The notes: a model not told the origin generated them from the letters alone. A stretch of 64,000 bases of DNA from CAZPBN01 sp964584935 (GCA_964584935.1 CAZPBN010000014.1:1-64000), one strand, 5' to 3'; positions 26,448 through 35,935 are shown, counted from the stretch's first letter. Numbers and translations: made by a program.

Positions 26448-27353
26448 TTACAGGAATTTTTCCTTTAATTTCTTGACCACATCCATGCCAGCCCGTTTCT
26501 GTCCTTCTTCAGCAGCAGCCCCTATATGAGGAGTGGCGATGACATTGTCATGATCAATAAGGGAAAAATTATCTGGAGGTTCTGTTTCAAAAACATCAAC
26601 AGCTGCTGCCCTGACTTTCCCGGATTCAAGAGCATTCAAAAGGGCTTTTTCATCAACTGTCCCTCCCCGAGCCGCATTCACTATCATGACCCCATCTTTC
26701 ATTTTGTTAAATTCTTCAGTACTCAGAATATGCTTAGTTTTTTCAGTCAAGGGGATGTGTAAAGAAATCATATCTGATTCTGAAAGGAGCTCTTCAAAGG
26801 AAACCTGTTTCACATCGAGGACTGTATCAATATCAACAATATCAAAAACAATCACTCTCATTCCAAAAGCGAGAGCTCGTTTTGCCACTTCAAGTCCGAT
26901 TCTTCCGGAACCAATGATACCAAGAGTTTTTTTATAAAGTTCAGTCCCTTTTAATTTCTTTTTTTCCCATTTGTGCTCTTTCATGGAAATGTTTGCTTTT
27001 CCATGGTTCCGGACCAAAGCCAGCATCAATCCAAAACTGTGTTCAGCCACTGAGATGGAAGTGGCTTCCGGAGTGTTTGCAACTTGAATTCCTTTTTCTT
27101 TTGCTGCTGAAAGGTCAATATTATCCAGTCCAATCCCGGCTCTCACAATTAATTCCAAATTGGAAGCCGCATTGATCACATTTTGAGTCACTTTTGTGGC
27201 GCTTCGGACCACAACCGCATTATAATCAGGGATGGTCTTTACTAATTCTGATTCATCCATACCGGTTTTTACCGTGACTTCAAAATCTTGGATGGATTGA
27301 AGCTCTTCAAGAGCCTCCGGGCTTAAAGCATCGGCGATAAGGATTTTTTTCAT
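26448..27353 (-). CDS. D-3-phosphoglycerate dehydrogenase-like 2-hydroxyacid dehydrogenase
   Basis: 301 residues from ATG 27353, which overlaps the aminotransferase stop (ATGA) and has AAAGGAGA upstream; the TTG at 27359 is not needed. The catalytic Arg lies in VRAGIGLDNID, the NAD-binding loop is LGIIGSGRIGLEVAKR, and TPHIGAAAEE supplies the catalytic His. There is no C-terminal ACT domain, so this is the short SerA type. Coupled to a class V aminotransferase, it fits the first two steps of serine synthesis or a glyoxylate/hydroxypyruvate route. Confidence 0.88.
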   Translation of the reverse strand: MKKILIADALSPEALEELQSIQDFEVTVKTGMDESELVKTIPDYNAVVVRSATKVTQNVINAASNLELIVRAGIGLDNIDLSAAKEKGIQVANTPEATSISVAEHSFGLMLALVRNHGKANISMKEHKWEKKKLKGTELYKKTLGIIGSGRIGLEVAKRALAFGMRVIVFDIVDIDTVLDVKQVSFEELLSESDMISLHIPLTEKTKHILSTEEFNKMKDGVMIVNAARGGTVDEKALLNALESGKVRAAAVDVFETEPPDNFSLIDHDNVIATPHIGAAAEEGQKRAGMDVVKKLKEKFL

Positions 27354-28495
27354 TTCCAATTCTCCTTTAAAATGGCTTCTGAAGCCTTTATTGAACTGCC
27401 CATTTCAAATTGATAACCTAAGTCATTCAGTGCCATTTCAAGGGCTGAAAGGGCAGTTATTATTTCAAATCCGCATATATATCCGACATGAGCAATGCGG
27501 AATATCTTTCCTTTATAAGGGTCCTGACCGCCTGCAATATAGACATTGTATTTGTTATGGATGATCTCCATGAGTTTGATTCCGTCAAGACCTTCAGGGA
27601 CTTTGACAGCAGTGAGAATATTTCCTGGTGATTTAGAGAGGAGTTCAAGACCGAGAGCTTGGATTCCTGCTCTGGTGGCATCACCAAGGATTTGATGGTG
27701 CTCAAATAAGTTTTTTAAACCAATGTCTTTTATGAAATCAAGAGCTTTTTTTTGCTGGATCATCAGAGAAATGGCAGGAGTGAACGGAGTTGTTTTTTTT
27801 AGGTGACTGTCCCTGTATTTTTTAGCATCAAAGTAAAATTTGGGAAGAGTTGAACGTTCGACCAATTCCCATGCTTTTTGGTTGAAGGAGATATAAGAGA
27901 GGCCGGGTGGGGTCATAAACAGTTTTTGAGAGCCTCCGATTAAAACATCAATATTCCATTCGTCCATTGGACATGGAATGGCTCCGAGAGCGGATATTCC
28001 GTCGACAACAAAAATGGCATCTCTATTTGTTAAGATTTCTCCATAGCCCTGAATATCAGATACGGTTCCTGTCGAAGTTTCACATAAAGTTGTGAAAACA
28101 GCTTTCGTATCAGGATTTTTCTCTATTTCTTTAGACAATTGTTCTTTTGGGAAAGAATCTCCCCACTCAAGTGTGATTTCATTGACCTGGGCTTGATAGG
28201 CTCGGCATAAATGTCCCCACCGGGCACCAAATTTTCCTCCGTTAATGGTGATTACCTTATCACCAGGGCAAAGAAGGTTGACCACCGCAGCTTCCATTCC
28301 ACCGCTGCCTGATGATGCTATAGGATAAACCTCTTGTTTTGTTTGAAAGATATATCTTAAAGTTTCACTGATGTTCTGATATATGTCTGAAAATTCAGGG
28401 GTTCGGTGGTGAATGATTGGCTGGGCAGCAGCCAAAAGGACATCTTGGGGGATCGGAGTGGGACCTGGAGAAAGCAAATATTTTTTCTTTATCAT
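27350..28495 (-). CDS. Class V aminotransferase (serine-pyruvate/phosphoserine-type)
   Basis: 381 residues. LLSPGPTPIP and HHRTPEFSDIY are typical of the alanine-glyoxylate/serine-pyruvate group; VVDGISALGA holds the PLP-ring Asp, and the PLP lysine is in IGGSQKLFMTPPG. Placed with a serA-like gene in an ATGA overlap, it may serve as the serine-forming transaminase where no classical SerC exists, an inference. One stretch (DAKKYRDSH) is coded by a 15-bp copy of the dispersed inverted-repeat element. Confidence 0.88.
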   Translation of the reverse strand: MIKKKYLLSPGPTPIPQDVLLAAAQPIIHHRTPEFSDIYQNISETLRYIFQTKQEVYPIASSGSGGMEAAVVNLLCPGDKVITINGGKFGARWGHLCRAYQAQVNEITLEWGDSFPKEQLSKEIEKNPDTKAVFTTLCETSTGTVSDIQGYGEILTNRDAIFVVDGISALGAIPCPMDEWNIDVLIGGSQKLFMTPPGLSYISFNQKAWELVERSTLPKFYFDAKKYRDSHLKKTTPFTPAISLMIQQKKALDFIKDIGLKNLFEHHQILGDATRAGIQALGLELLSKSPGNILTAVKVPEGLDGIKLMEIIHNKYNVYIAGGQDPYKGKIFRIAHVGYICGFEIITALSALEMALNDLGYQFEMGSSIKASEAILKENWK

Positions 28496-28581
28496 TAAGA
28501 AACCTTAAACTTATAAACTTATATTCCGTTGTAGTCAGTTATTTAATAACTTAAATTAGCAGAAATAGTTAAGACAGTCAA

Positions 28582-29712
28582 TCAAAGCTGGGCTAGGATA
28601 TTGACAAGCAAAGCCGTTCTTTCCATAAAAGAAGATGTAATGAGATGTTCGTGTTCTGCATGGATGCCTTCTCCGTCAGGTCCGAGTCCATCAAGAGTAG
28701 GAATTCCGATAGAGGAAGCAATGGAGGCATCTGATCCTCCGCCAGTTTTGCCGCTTTTGAGATCGATTCCCATGGAAGAAGCTATGTTTTTCACTTTTTT
28801 GAATAATTCTGTTGAGGCTTTGGTTTGTTCCATAGGGACTGTGAAGCTTTCAATGGAATAATTGATCTTTGCATCCTTAAAGACAGGTTTTAATTGATTC
28901 AGGAAATGGATTATTTTTTCTTTTTGGGACATCTTCCAGAATCTTATATCAAGAATGGTCCAGGCATTTTCAGCAACAATATTTGCTTTTTCTCCTCCTC
29001 CAATGAGGCCAATGTTCAACGATATCTCATCTGATTTGAGCTCTTGAATGGATTTGATCTGGAAAAGAAGCTCCTCTATGGCATTGATTCCTTTTTCAGG
29101 AGAACCCGCATGAGCGGATTTTCCTTTTGTATCCAGCCGGATCACCAGCCTGCCTTTTCTTTGTAGCTTTAAAGCGCCTCCAGGTATCGCCGGTTCGAGG
29201 CAAAGCACATAGGTTGATTTTCTTGCCTGTTTTTTAATGAATTCATAGGATACATCGCTTCCGATTTCTTCTGCTGAATTAATCAATAGTGAGATTTTGC
29301 TTTTTGGCTGCATGTTTAATTCTTTTAACGTATTGAGAGCAAAATAAGCCATCACCAGACCGCATTTCATATCCAGAACCCCCGGCCCGTATATGCTGTC
29401 TTTTTTTATGTGAAAAGGCATCTGTTCGATTTTCCCGACAGGCCACACGGTATCTATATGGGTAAGGATTAAGATGTGATTTTTATATTTTTTGTTTTCA
29501 GGAAGAGGATATTCGATGATATGTATGTCTCCAATATTTCTCTGGGGAAATTTTTTTATAACGGTTCCCGTCTTTTCGAATTTATTCATTAAAAAAGATG
29601 AACACGCATCCACTGCTTTTTTATCTGAAGAAGGGGATTCCCTCACCACAATTTTTTTTAAAAGATCGATCATTTCATTTTGTTTTGATTGTATGTGTTG
29701 GATGATATTCAA
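28582..29712 (-). CDS. M20-family zinc metallopeptidase (carboxypeptidase G2/ArgE-like)
   Basis: The frame extends to 29751, but a TTG at 29712 sits 6 bp after a strong GGAGG, so I take it as the start (376 residues). Metal ligands are seen in LTHIDTVWP, GPGVLDMKCG, SAEEIGSD, and near the C-terminus GIHAEHEH. A dimerisation domain lies at ~residues 180-290 (KSAHAGSPEKGINAIEEL). Hydrolyses C-terminal Glu or N-acyl amino acids; exact substrate unknown. No signal peptide. It is the first gene of the block bracketed by inverted repeats. Confidence 0.85.
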   Translation of the reverse strand: MNIIQHIQSKQNEMIDLLKKIVVRESPSSDKKAVDACSSFLMNKFEKTGTVIKKFPQRNIGDIHIIEYPLPENKKYKNHILILTHIDTVWPVGKIEQMPFHIKKDSIYGPGVLDMKCGLVMAYFALNTLKELNMQPKSKISLLINSAEEIGSDVSYEFIKKQARKSTYVLCLEPAIPGGALKLQRKGRLVIRLDTKGKSAHAGSPEKGINAIEELLFQIKSIQELKSDEISLNIGLIGGGEKANIVAENAWTILDIRFWKMSQKEKIIHFLNQLKPVFKDAKINYSIESFTVPMEQTKASTELFKKVKNIASSMGIDLKSGKTGGGSDASIASSIGIPTLDGLGPDGEGIHAEHEHLITSSFMERTALLVNILAQL

Positions 29713-29753
29713 CCTTTGCCTCCTTTTTTTCAAATTTATCATAACAGCCATTA

Positions 29754-29790
29754 AAAATACAGGGACACTTTACCCATTTACCCTATTTTT
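29754..29790 (-). repeat. 37-bp inverted repeat, right copy
   Basis: Reverse complement of 25222-25258 with one mismatch. It lies just upstream of the M20 gene start, in the same relation to a 9-bp array as the left copy. Confidence 0.85.
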
Positions 29791-29814
29791 GAATTGGGTT
29801 AATCGCGTTTATAA

Positions 29815-29920
29815 AAGAGCTAGAAGAGCAAGACGGGCGAGAAAGGCGAGACGGATTAATCTAGTCTATTTGGTCAATTTGGTCTGTTTGGTCAATCTAG
29901 TCTATCTGGTCTGTTTGGTA
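29815..29920. repeat. Two 9-bp minisatellite arrays
   Basis: 29815-29853 repeats AGAGCNAGA/GGGCGAGAA-type units; 29859-29920 has seven units such as TATTTGGTC, AATTTGGTC, TGTTTGGTC and AATCTAGTC. The second array is the inverted relative of 25173-25226. A frame through both reads RARRAR... and LVYLVN..., which is not a real gene. Confidence 0.8.
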
Positions 29921-30111
29921 ATTGATGTGATTAAAATGACTGAAGGATACGCTCAATCCACAACATTTGACAATAACTCATATTCAATTTTATTTAATTC
30001 TGACGTCTTTCGTCTTACGAGATTATTGCAACAGAACTCATCAATGATTGATGTTTCTGATATTGATAAAATAAATTTAATGATTTGAGGAAATTCTATT
30101 AATTTTAATAT

Positions 30112-30140
30112 TTGACATAAAATATTTTATCTTATATTTT
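30112..30140 (+). promoter_or_regulatory. Promoter of a probably leaderless message
   Basis: TTGACA (30112-30117), 17-bp spacer, TATTTT (30135-30140). The ATG of the next gene is at 30148, about where transcription should begin, and no ribosome site precedes it. Confidence 0.5.
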
Positions 30141-30147
30141 CTTAAGA

Positions 30148-31515
30148 ATGAATTTTTGGGTTATAGGTGGAGAATTCTTTTTTTTTATCCTCATCGTTTT
30201 CTTCTTTCTTTTTTTAATCTCCTGTATACATGAAAAAGAAAAAAGGGCATTTGTGAGAAGCTTTATATTTCTTTTGCTTTTGCTTGCAACCAATATTGTT
30301 TTATTATCGGTGGGGAATCCTTTGAAAATCTGGATATTCGGAGCCGTCTTTATTCTGGGAATATTTTTTCTGTTCGTGATAATTGTTTCTCCTGTCCCCC
30401 GAGATAGCATTAAGATTGCAGGAAAACAAAATAAGGTGGACGAAAGAGATACCATATTTTCTAGATTTGATCTTGTTAAAGGTTCCAAAAAATTTGAGGA
30501 TTATTATAAGAGAAATCCGTATTATAGAAAAATCGATGATGAAATAAGAACCTATTCTGATATTCTTTCAGACCACCATAAGAAAAGAGAGCCAATATTA
30601 TTTTCCATTGCTGATGCTGAGTTTGCATTTTTAGGGACTCAGTTAAACAATGTCGATGGAAAGGTCAGCCAGACAAAGAAAGTTCTTTCTCCTTCAGAGA
30701 ACACCCGTATTGTAAAGAATCTTTTAAAATATCTCGGTTCCGATGATTGTGGGATATGTGAATTAAATCAGGCTTATGTCTATTCCCATGTGGGAAGAGG
30801 ACCGGAACCTTATGGTTCAGAGATCCACTTGAAACATAAATACGCCATTGTTTTTATCAAAGAAATGGATTATGAAATGATCAAGTATGCTCCCCAGTCT
30901 CCTGTCATTGTTGAAACATCAAAAAGATATGTGGATGTTGGAACTATGTCCATACGGGTTGCCTTTGTGCTAAGACTTTTGGGATATTCGGCGAGAGCTC
31001 ATATTGCCGAAAGCAATTACCAAGGGATTTTAAGTCCCTTTGCATGGGAAGCCGGATTGGGTGAAATCGGAAGATCAGGAATACTGATAAACTGGAAGTA
31101 TGGTTCTCGAATTCGATTAGGTCTGGTGACCACAGATATTCCTCTGGAAACGGATAAAAAAAGATCCAAGGGAATGTTGAACTTTTGTGAAAAATGCAAG
31201 AAATGTGCTTTAAACTGTCCCTCCCGTGCTATTCCAGAAGGAGAAAAAAGAGAAGAACGAGGAGCTTTAAAATGGAGCATCAACAGAGAAGAATGCTATA
31301 AATTCTGGAGGAAAATAGGAACAGACTGTTCTCTCTGTATTCATGTTTGTCCCTACAGCAAACCCAATAATTTATTTCATAATATCATTAGGTTTCTCAC
31401 CGCCTATTCAAGCTTTTTCCAGACGATCTCTGTTTGGGGAGATTCCTTTTTTTATGGGAAATACGCGAAGAGAATAAAATATAAAAGTGGAGAATTGATG
31501 CTTAAAAAGCATTAA
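30148..31515 (+). CDS. Membrane-anchored reductive-dehalogenase/QueG-like 4Fe-4S protein
   Basis: 455 residues. Two or three N-terminal membrane segments (residues ~4-26, 34-52 and 58-80) replace the twin-arginine signal of respiratory RdhA. The C-terminal half has a cobalamin-dependent-reductase-like region (GLGEIGRSGILINWKYGSRIR). Two cluster motifs follow: CEKCKKCALNCP from residue ~347 and CSLCIHVCP from ~394. The family includes halide-removing RdhA and epoxyqueuosine reductase QueG; the present substrate is unknown. No RdhB-like anchor gene is near, and the built-in membrane segments may serve instead. Confidence 0.78.
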   Translation: MNFWVIGGEFFFFILIVFFFLFLISCIHEKEKRAFVRSFIFLLLLLATNIVLLSVGNPLKIWIFGAVFILGIFFLFVIIVSPVPRDSIKIAGKQNKVDERDTIFSRFDLVKGSKKFEDYYKRNPYYRKIDDEIRTYSDILSDHHKKREPILFSIADAEFAFLGTQLNNVDGKVSQTKKVLSPSENTRIVKNLLKYLGSDDCGICELNQAYVYSHVGRGPEPYGSEIHLKHKYAIVFIKEMDYEMIKYAPQSPVIVETSKRYVDVGTMSIRVAFVLRLLGYSARAHIAESNYQGILSPFAWEAGLGEIGRSGILINWKYGSRIRLGLVTTDIPLETDKKRSKGMLNFCEKCKKCALNCPSRAIPEGEKREERGALKWSINREECYKFWRKIGTDCSLCIHVCPYSKPNNLFHNIIRFLTAYSSFFQTISVWGDSFFYGKYAKRIKYKSGELMLKKH

Positions 31516-31746
31516 TCAAAAAAGAGTTTTTGAAAAATCTTGGTCTCGGTATCGGAAGCCTGGGAATATATTGAAATAAAAATAAAAAGAAAATTCGTAT
31601 AATAAAGAGATTTGAAATTTTAGAAGATCGCATTTATGGCTTGGATTTCAAATCATTTGAAAATTTTATTTGATAAATATAAATATTGTTTTAATTGTTG
31701 ATTTGTTCGGGATTATTCCTTAAATTATGAGCAGAGATTTAGAGTA

Positions 31747-34113
31747 ATGTTGAAAAAAGCACTTTTCGGATTTTTATTTTTTCTTTTTATATTAACCAGT
31801 TCTCTAATTTTAAGTGCATCCGAGAGTTTTTATCAGTGGGAAAATGTTTATATCGGAGCGTTGCATCATAAGGCGTGGGCAGGTCTTGTGATCGCTCCAG
31901 AGAAAGATAGCTTATATGCCTTCAGGGTTAGACTAAAAAAAGGAACCGAAGCCGCAGACTGGATGGATATCCTTTACTTGGTATCAGAAGTTGGCCCTCA
32001 TGCTCCTGATGGAAAATATGCGCGGATCAGTCTGGATCTAAGCCTTCCCTTTGATAAAGAAGATAGGACACCTGTTCTTATAAAGCCTCCTTCAAAATCA
32101 GATACAATGATTTTTGAATGGTCCCGCCAGGATGAAAAAACTGTCATTGGGCATATTCAATTACCGGATGACATTGAATGCCAGATCATTCATTATTTTC
32201 CTTGGAATTTCAGTGGTAAATATAGATTACTCAATAATGGAAATGTTAGAGGTGAAAGTAAGAAATCAAGGAAAAATATGTATTTGATGTGGATGAATCA
32301 AAAAGGGAAAAAAATAAAAGAAGCCAATAACGAGGAATTGATTATTGAGTTTTCAAAAGATATGGAAAGGGATATTTATTTTGCAGCCAGTGTTGGAAAT
32401 AATTTAAAGACACTGGATGACCACATTTATCGCTATGAAAACAGAAGAACCATTGCCTCTATATTACTTGAGGAACAAAGAAGATATAGAAAAAAAAGAG
32501 TAAAGATTGAAGGTCTTTACAGTGAAGCAGCCAAAGCCATTACCAATAATATATTCTGGATGAGTCTCTATCAACCAGGCAAGCATAGGTTTTACACACC
32601 TGCGGGAAGACGATGGATATTTCCCAAACCGGATGGGGGAACAGACTACTGGACAATTTTTGAATGGGATTCCTTTTTTAATGCTCTGGAAGTATCTATA
32701 GAAAGTTATAAGCATGCTAAGGATATTATAAATTCTGTTCTGGAGACTCAATATCCCAATGGAAACATTCCAAACTGGAGAGGTCATTTTGGAGGAACAA
32801 GAGACCGGTCCCAGCCTCCAGTGGGTGCTTTCATTGTATTGAAATTGTTTCTTAAGCTGGGAGATAAAAATCTTCTTAGTAAATCTTATCCTGTTCTATG
32901 CAAGTGGCATGCTTTTTGGAAAGAAAAGAAACCGAATGGACAAATTCGCCGGGATGGAAACGGAGATGGGCTGTTGGAATGGGGATCTGATACGGAATTA
33001 GCACCGGAAAATGTCCCTCCATGGGAAAAAGATGCGAGTGGACTCCAGCGAGCCAAATGGGAATCCGGTCAGGATGATTTGCCCAACTGGGATTTGGCTT
33101 CTTTTAATAAAGAAACAGGGACAATGAATATGAACTGTCTCGATTTGAACTGCCTTTATGCTCTGGATGCCTGGAGTCTGGCACAAATAGCAGGAATTCT
33201 CAATAAAGAGGATGAGAGCCGGAAATATATCTATGAATACGAGGAAATGAAAAGTCTCATCAACTATCATTTATGGGACGAAACCAGGGGATTTTATTTT
33301 GATAGATACTGGGATGGAAGATTTTCAACCAAAAAAGCAGCATCCAATTTTTATCCTTTGGTTGCCCGTATACCGGATAAGAAAAGAGCTTTTAGGGTTC
33401 TCAAACATCTCTTGAATAATAGAGAATTCTGGGGAGAGTATGTCATTCCCACCATTTCCAGGGATGATGGGGCTTTTAAAGATCAGCAATATTGGAGAGG
33501 AGCGATATGGCCCCCAACGAACTATTTGGTTTATCAAGGTCTTAAGAATTATAATTTTGATGCCGTTGCTTCAGAATTTGCAAGGAAAAGTTCTGATTTA
33601 TTTCTCCAGACATGGGAATATTTTCAACTTTGTCCGGAAAATTTTGATTCTCGTACAGGAAAACCCGGAGGTAAAAGATATCAAAGTTGGGGACCTTTGT
33701 TTGCTTTGATTGCACTGGAGGAATATTTAGATTTCACTCCATGGGAAGGCTTCAGATTTGGGATGATCAAGCCCGAAGATAAAGGAAAGTTATCAAGAAT
33801 TCCGATCCAGGGAAGATATTACGAAGTCGAAGTATCGCGTTCCAAAATTGAATTAAGAGAAGAAGGAAGAGAAATCGTTAAAGTGAATGGAGGAGCGGTT
33901 TTTCGTCATTTCCTTTATTCTGTCAATGAAATATCATTTGAAATCAATTCATTTGAAAAAAGAAAAATTAAAATCAATTTTTTAACAAAAGGAAAATATC
34001 AACTTTGGATTGATAATGAGCCTATAAAAATATTCAAAGGGAATTCCATCAAAATAAAAATACCTGCCGGGGAACATTCAGTCATGATTTTACTGCTAGA
34101 GAAATACAAATAG
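31747..34113 (+). CDS. Secreted GH63/trehalase-like (alpha/alpha)6 glycoside hydrolase
   Basis: 788 residues with a signal peptide (to ~residue 25, ILSAS). A beta-rich N-terminal region (~30-240) is followed by an (alpha/alpha)6 barrel with TDYWTIFEWDSFFNALE (general-acid Asp region near residue 300), NGNIPNWRG, DGNGDGLLEWGSD, and DQQYWRGAIWPPTNYLVYQ (near 580), which are landmarks of GH63/GH37-type enzymes. A C-terminal beta domain (~690-788) completes it. Likely acts on alpha-glucosides or mannosylglycerate-like substrates in the periplasm; substrate is not determined by sequence here. Confidence 0.8.
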   Translation: MLKKALFGFLFFLFILTSSLILSASESFYQWENVYIGALHHKAWAGLVIAPEKDSLYAFRVRLKKGTEAADWMDILYLVSEVGPHAPDGKYARISLDLSLPFDKEDRTPVLIKPPSKSDTMIFEWSRQDEKTVIGHIQLPDDIECQIIHYFPWNFSGKYRLLNNGNVRGESKKSRKNMYLMWMNQKGKKIKEANNEELIIEFSKDMERDIYFAASVGNNLKTLDDHIYRYENRRTIASILLEEQRRYRKKRVKIEGLYSEAAKAITNNIFWMSLYQPGKHRFYTPAGRRWIFPKPDGGTDYWTIFEWDSFFNALEVSIESYKHAKDIINSVLETQYPNGNIPNWRGHFGGTRDRSQPPVGAFIVLKLFLKLGDKNLLSKSYPVLCKWHAFWKEKKPNGQIRRDGNGDGLLEWGSDTELAPENVPPWEKDASGLQRAKWESGQDDLPNWDLASFNKETGTMNMNCLDLNCLYALDAWSLAQIAGILNKEDESRKYIYEYEEMKSLINYHLWDETRGFYFDRYWDGRFSTKKAASNFYPLVARIPDKKRAFRVLKHLLNNREFWGEYVIPTISRDDGAFKDQQYWRGAIWPPTNYLVYQGLKNYNFDAVASEFARKSSDLFLQTWEYFQLCPENFDSRTGKPGGKRYQSWGPLFALIALEEYLDFTPWEGFRFGMIKPEDKGKLSRIPIQGRYYEVEVSRSKIELREEGREIVKVNGGAVFRHFLYSVNEISFEINSFEKRKIKINFLTKGKYQLWIDNEPIKIFKGNSIKIKIPAGEHSVMILLLEKYK

Positions 34114-34156
34114 CCCTGATTTATAAGTCAATAAATAAAAACAGAAAATATGGGGT

Positions 34157-34801
34157 TCAGTATTTCTCCAGAACCAAAACGGTATAACCTTTAAGGGAGA
34201 GTTTCTCTGCAATGTCTTTTGCTGACTGCATGTTTTTAGCTTTGATTCTGACTCTGAAATAAGTCTGATTAATGGTCTCAAATTTTGAGATATAAACGTT
34301 ATTGAATTTCTTTGAAAGTTTATTTTTAAGTTTTAGCGCATTATCTTTGTATATAAAAGCTCCCACTTGAACCGAAAATTTTTGGGAGCTTTTTTTGGGA
34401 GAAGATTTTTTTAAAACTTCAATTTTAACCGGAACAACTCCCGATTTTATCATATCAAGTAACTTGGCTGCTGCAAAAGACAAATCGATGACGCGGTCTT
34501 TCACAAATGGACCTCTGTCATTTATTCTAACAGTGACAGATTTTCCATTGATCGTATTTGTGACCATAACATAGGTATCAAAGGGAAGGGTTTTGTGAGC
34601 AGCAGTCATATCATACATATCATAAATTTCTTTATTCGACGTTTCTTTACCATGGAAATCTGGTCCATACCAGGAAGCAAGTCCTGTCTGGATATTTCCT
34701 TGCGGGAAATAGTTCATCCTGGAACAGGAAAAAGAGATAACGACAATTATAATAAACAGAACAATAAACCGGTAGTGTCTTTTTGTGATTTCTTTTTTCA
34801 T
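34157..34801 (-). CDS. rlpA: RlpA-like lipoprotein with SPOR domain
   Basis: 214 residues. A basic N-terminus and lipobox-like VISFSCS (Cys ~26) precede a double-psi beta-barrel: GLASWYGPDFHGKETSNKE, MTAAHKTLPFDT and VRINDRGPF, the RlpA motifs with catalytic Asp/His. Residues ~140-214 form a SPOR domain (FSVQVGAF, YFRVRI), which binds denuded peptidoglycan. It cleaves glycan strands lacking stem peptides at septa. The start overlaps the LOG gene stop by 4 bp. Confidence 0.9.
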   Translation of the reverse strand: MKKEITKRHYRFIVLFIIIVVISFSCSRMNYFPQGNIQTGLASWYGPDFHGKETSNKEIYDMYDMTAAHKTLPFDTYVMVTNTINGKSVTVRINDRGPFVKDRVIDLSFAAAKLLDMIKSGVVPVKIEVLKKSSPKKSSQKFSVQVGAFIYKDNALKLKNKLSKKFNNVYISKFETINQTYFRVRIKAKNMQSAKDIAEKLSLKGYTVLVLEKY

Positions 34802-35547
34802 ATGAATTCAGTCAATTTTAATTTTAAATGTTCAAAAGCCTCTTCGGGAGATGAGCAAAATTGGAAAAGATTCAAATCTTCTTTAGAAATTGTTTTATGT
34901 TCCAAAAGAGAATTAAAATTGATCGTTTTTTTCCAGTATTTTTCTCCATAAAGAATAATGCACATTTCAGTTCTGTGGATTTTATTTGACTGCAACAGAG
35001 TAAGAACTTCAAAGACTTCATCCAAAGTACCGAAGCCTCCCGGAAAAGCCACCACTGCTTTGGCTTTGTTTATCAACCAAAACTTTCTCATAAAAAAATA
35101 ATGGAATAAAAAAGAGTATTCCGGAGGAACATATTGATTGGTGTATTGTTCAGAGGGAATAGAGATGTTCATCCCTATAGAATTTCCTCCTGCGCGGAAA
35201 GCTCCCCGGTTTGCCGCTTCCATGATGCCAGGACCTCCACCTGTGCAGATAACAAAATTTTTTCCTTTGGGTTTTAATTGTATTGCCCACTTGGCTAAAT
35301 AATAGGCGAGTTTTTCAGCTTCCCAGTAATATTGAGAGGAAAGACTATTATTCGCATCCGGAGAAAAGCGTGATGAACCGAAAAAGAGGACGGTGTTGTT
35401 GACCTTTAGTCTTTTGAGCCTGGAAAGCGGCTCCAGATACTCGCTTAGAATTCTTAGTGTCCGGGCATCAGCGGATTTTAGAAACTCCGCATTTTTATAA
35501 GCCTTATCAGGCTGAGTGGTATCTTTTTTCTTTATTGATTTATTCAT
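34798..35547 (-). CDS. LOG-family Rossmann-fold protein (TIGR00730)
   Basis: 249 residues. GGGPGIMEAANRGA and PGGFGTLDEVFEVLTLLQ are the two conserved motifs of the LOG/'lysine decarboxylase-like' family; both the nucleotide-binding Arg/Glu elements are present. Characterised relatives are cytokinin-riboside or nucleotide 5'-monophosphate phosphoribohydrolases. The N-terminal ~60 residues (with LSEYLEPLSRL) fit the long bacterial form. Cytoplasmic. Translationally coupled with rlpA, though no functional link is known. Confidence 0.87.
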   Translation of the reverse strand: MNKSIKKKDTTQPDKAYKNAEFLKSADARTLRILSEYLEPLSRLKRLKVNNTVLFFGSSRFSPDANNSLSSQYYWEAEKLAYYLAKWAIQLKPKGKNFVICTGGGPGIMEAANRGAFRAGGNSIGMNISIPSEQYTNQYVPPEYSFLFHYFFMRKFWLINKAKAVVAFPGGFGTLDEVFEVLTLLQSNKIHRTEMCIILYGEKYWKKTINFNSLLEHKTISKEDLNLFQFCSSPEEAFEHLKLKLTEFI

Positions 35548-35935
35548 GGGAAAAATTTTATATGAAATAAAGCTTTAAAACAAGAATCAATTGTTTAAAA
35601 TTGGGGGAACTTCAAGTATTTCTCACATTGAGTTTTAATGATTTTATTGATAAAATAATATAAAGTTTTTGATTTCATTATATGGGTTTTTATCAAACGT
35701 AATTAAAACAATTGCGTTACCTATTTGCATCATTCTGTGCAAAAATAGTTATTATTAATAACGTGTTATTATTAATAAAGTTTGGGTTATCAATGGAGAG
35801 GATTCTTTAAATTGGGAGTTTAAAGTACTCAAGTACCATACTAAAAGGTTTTTGTGTAAAGAGAAATAAATAAAAAATGAAGATGTCGATAATGAAAAAA
35901 GCATTCTTATTAAATAAATTTCTATTGTGTTTACC
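35548..35935. other. AT-rich intergenic region
   Basis: Holds a 14-bp direct repeat (GTTATTATTAATAA at 35748-35761 and 35765-35778). No gene, RNA or strong promoter recognised. Confidence 0.5.

Noticed and set aside
29492..30088. 198-aa plus-strand frame with RARRAR and LVYLVNLVCLV repeats
   Set aside because: It is antisense to the M20 gene start and then reads through 9-bp minisatellites; no ribosome site or family match.
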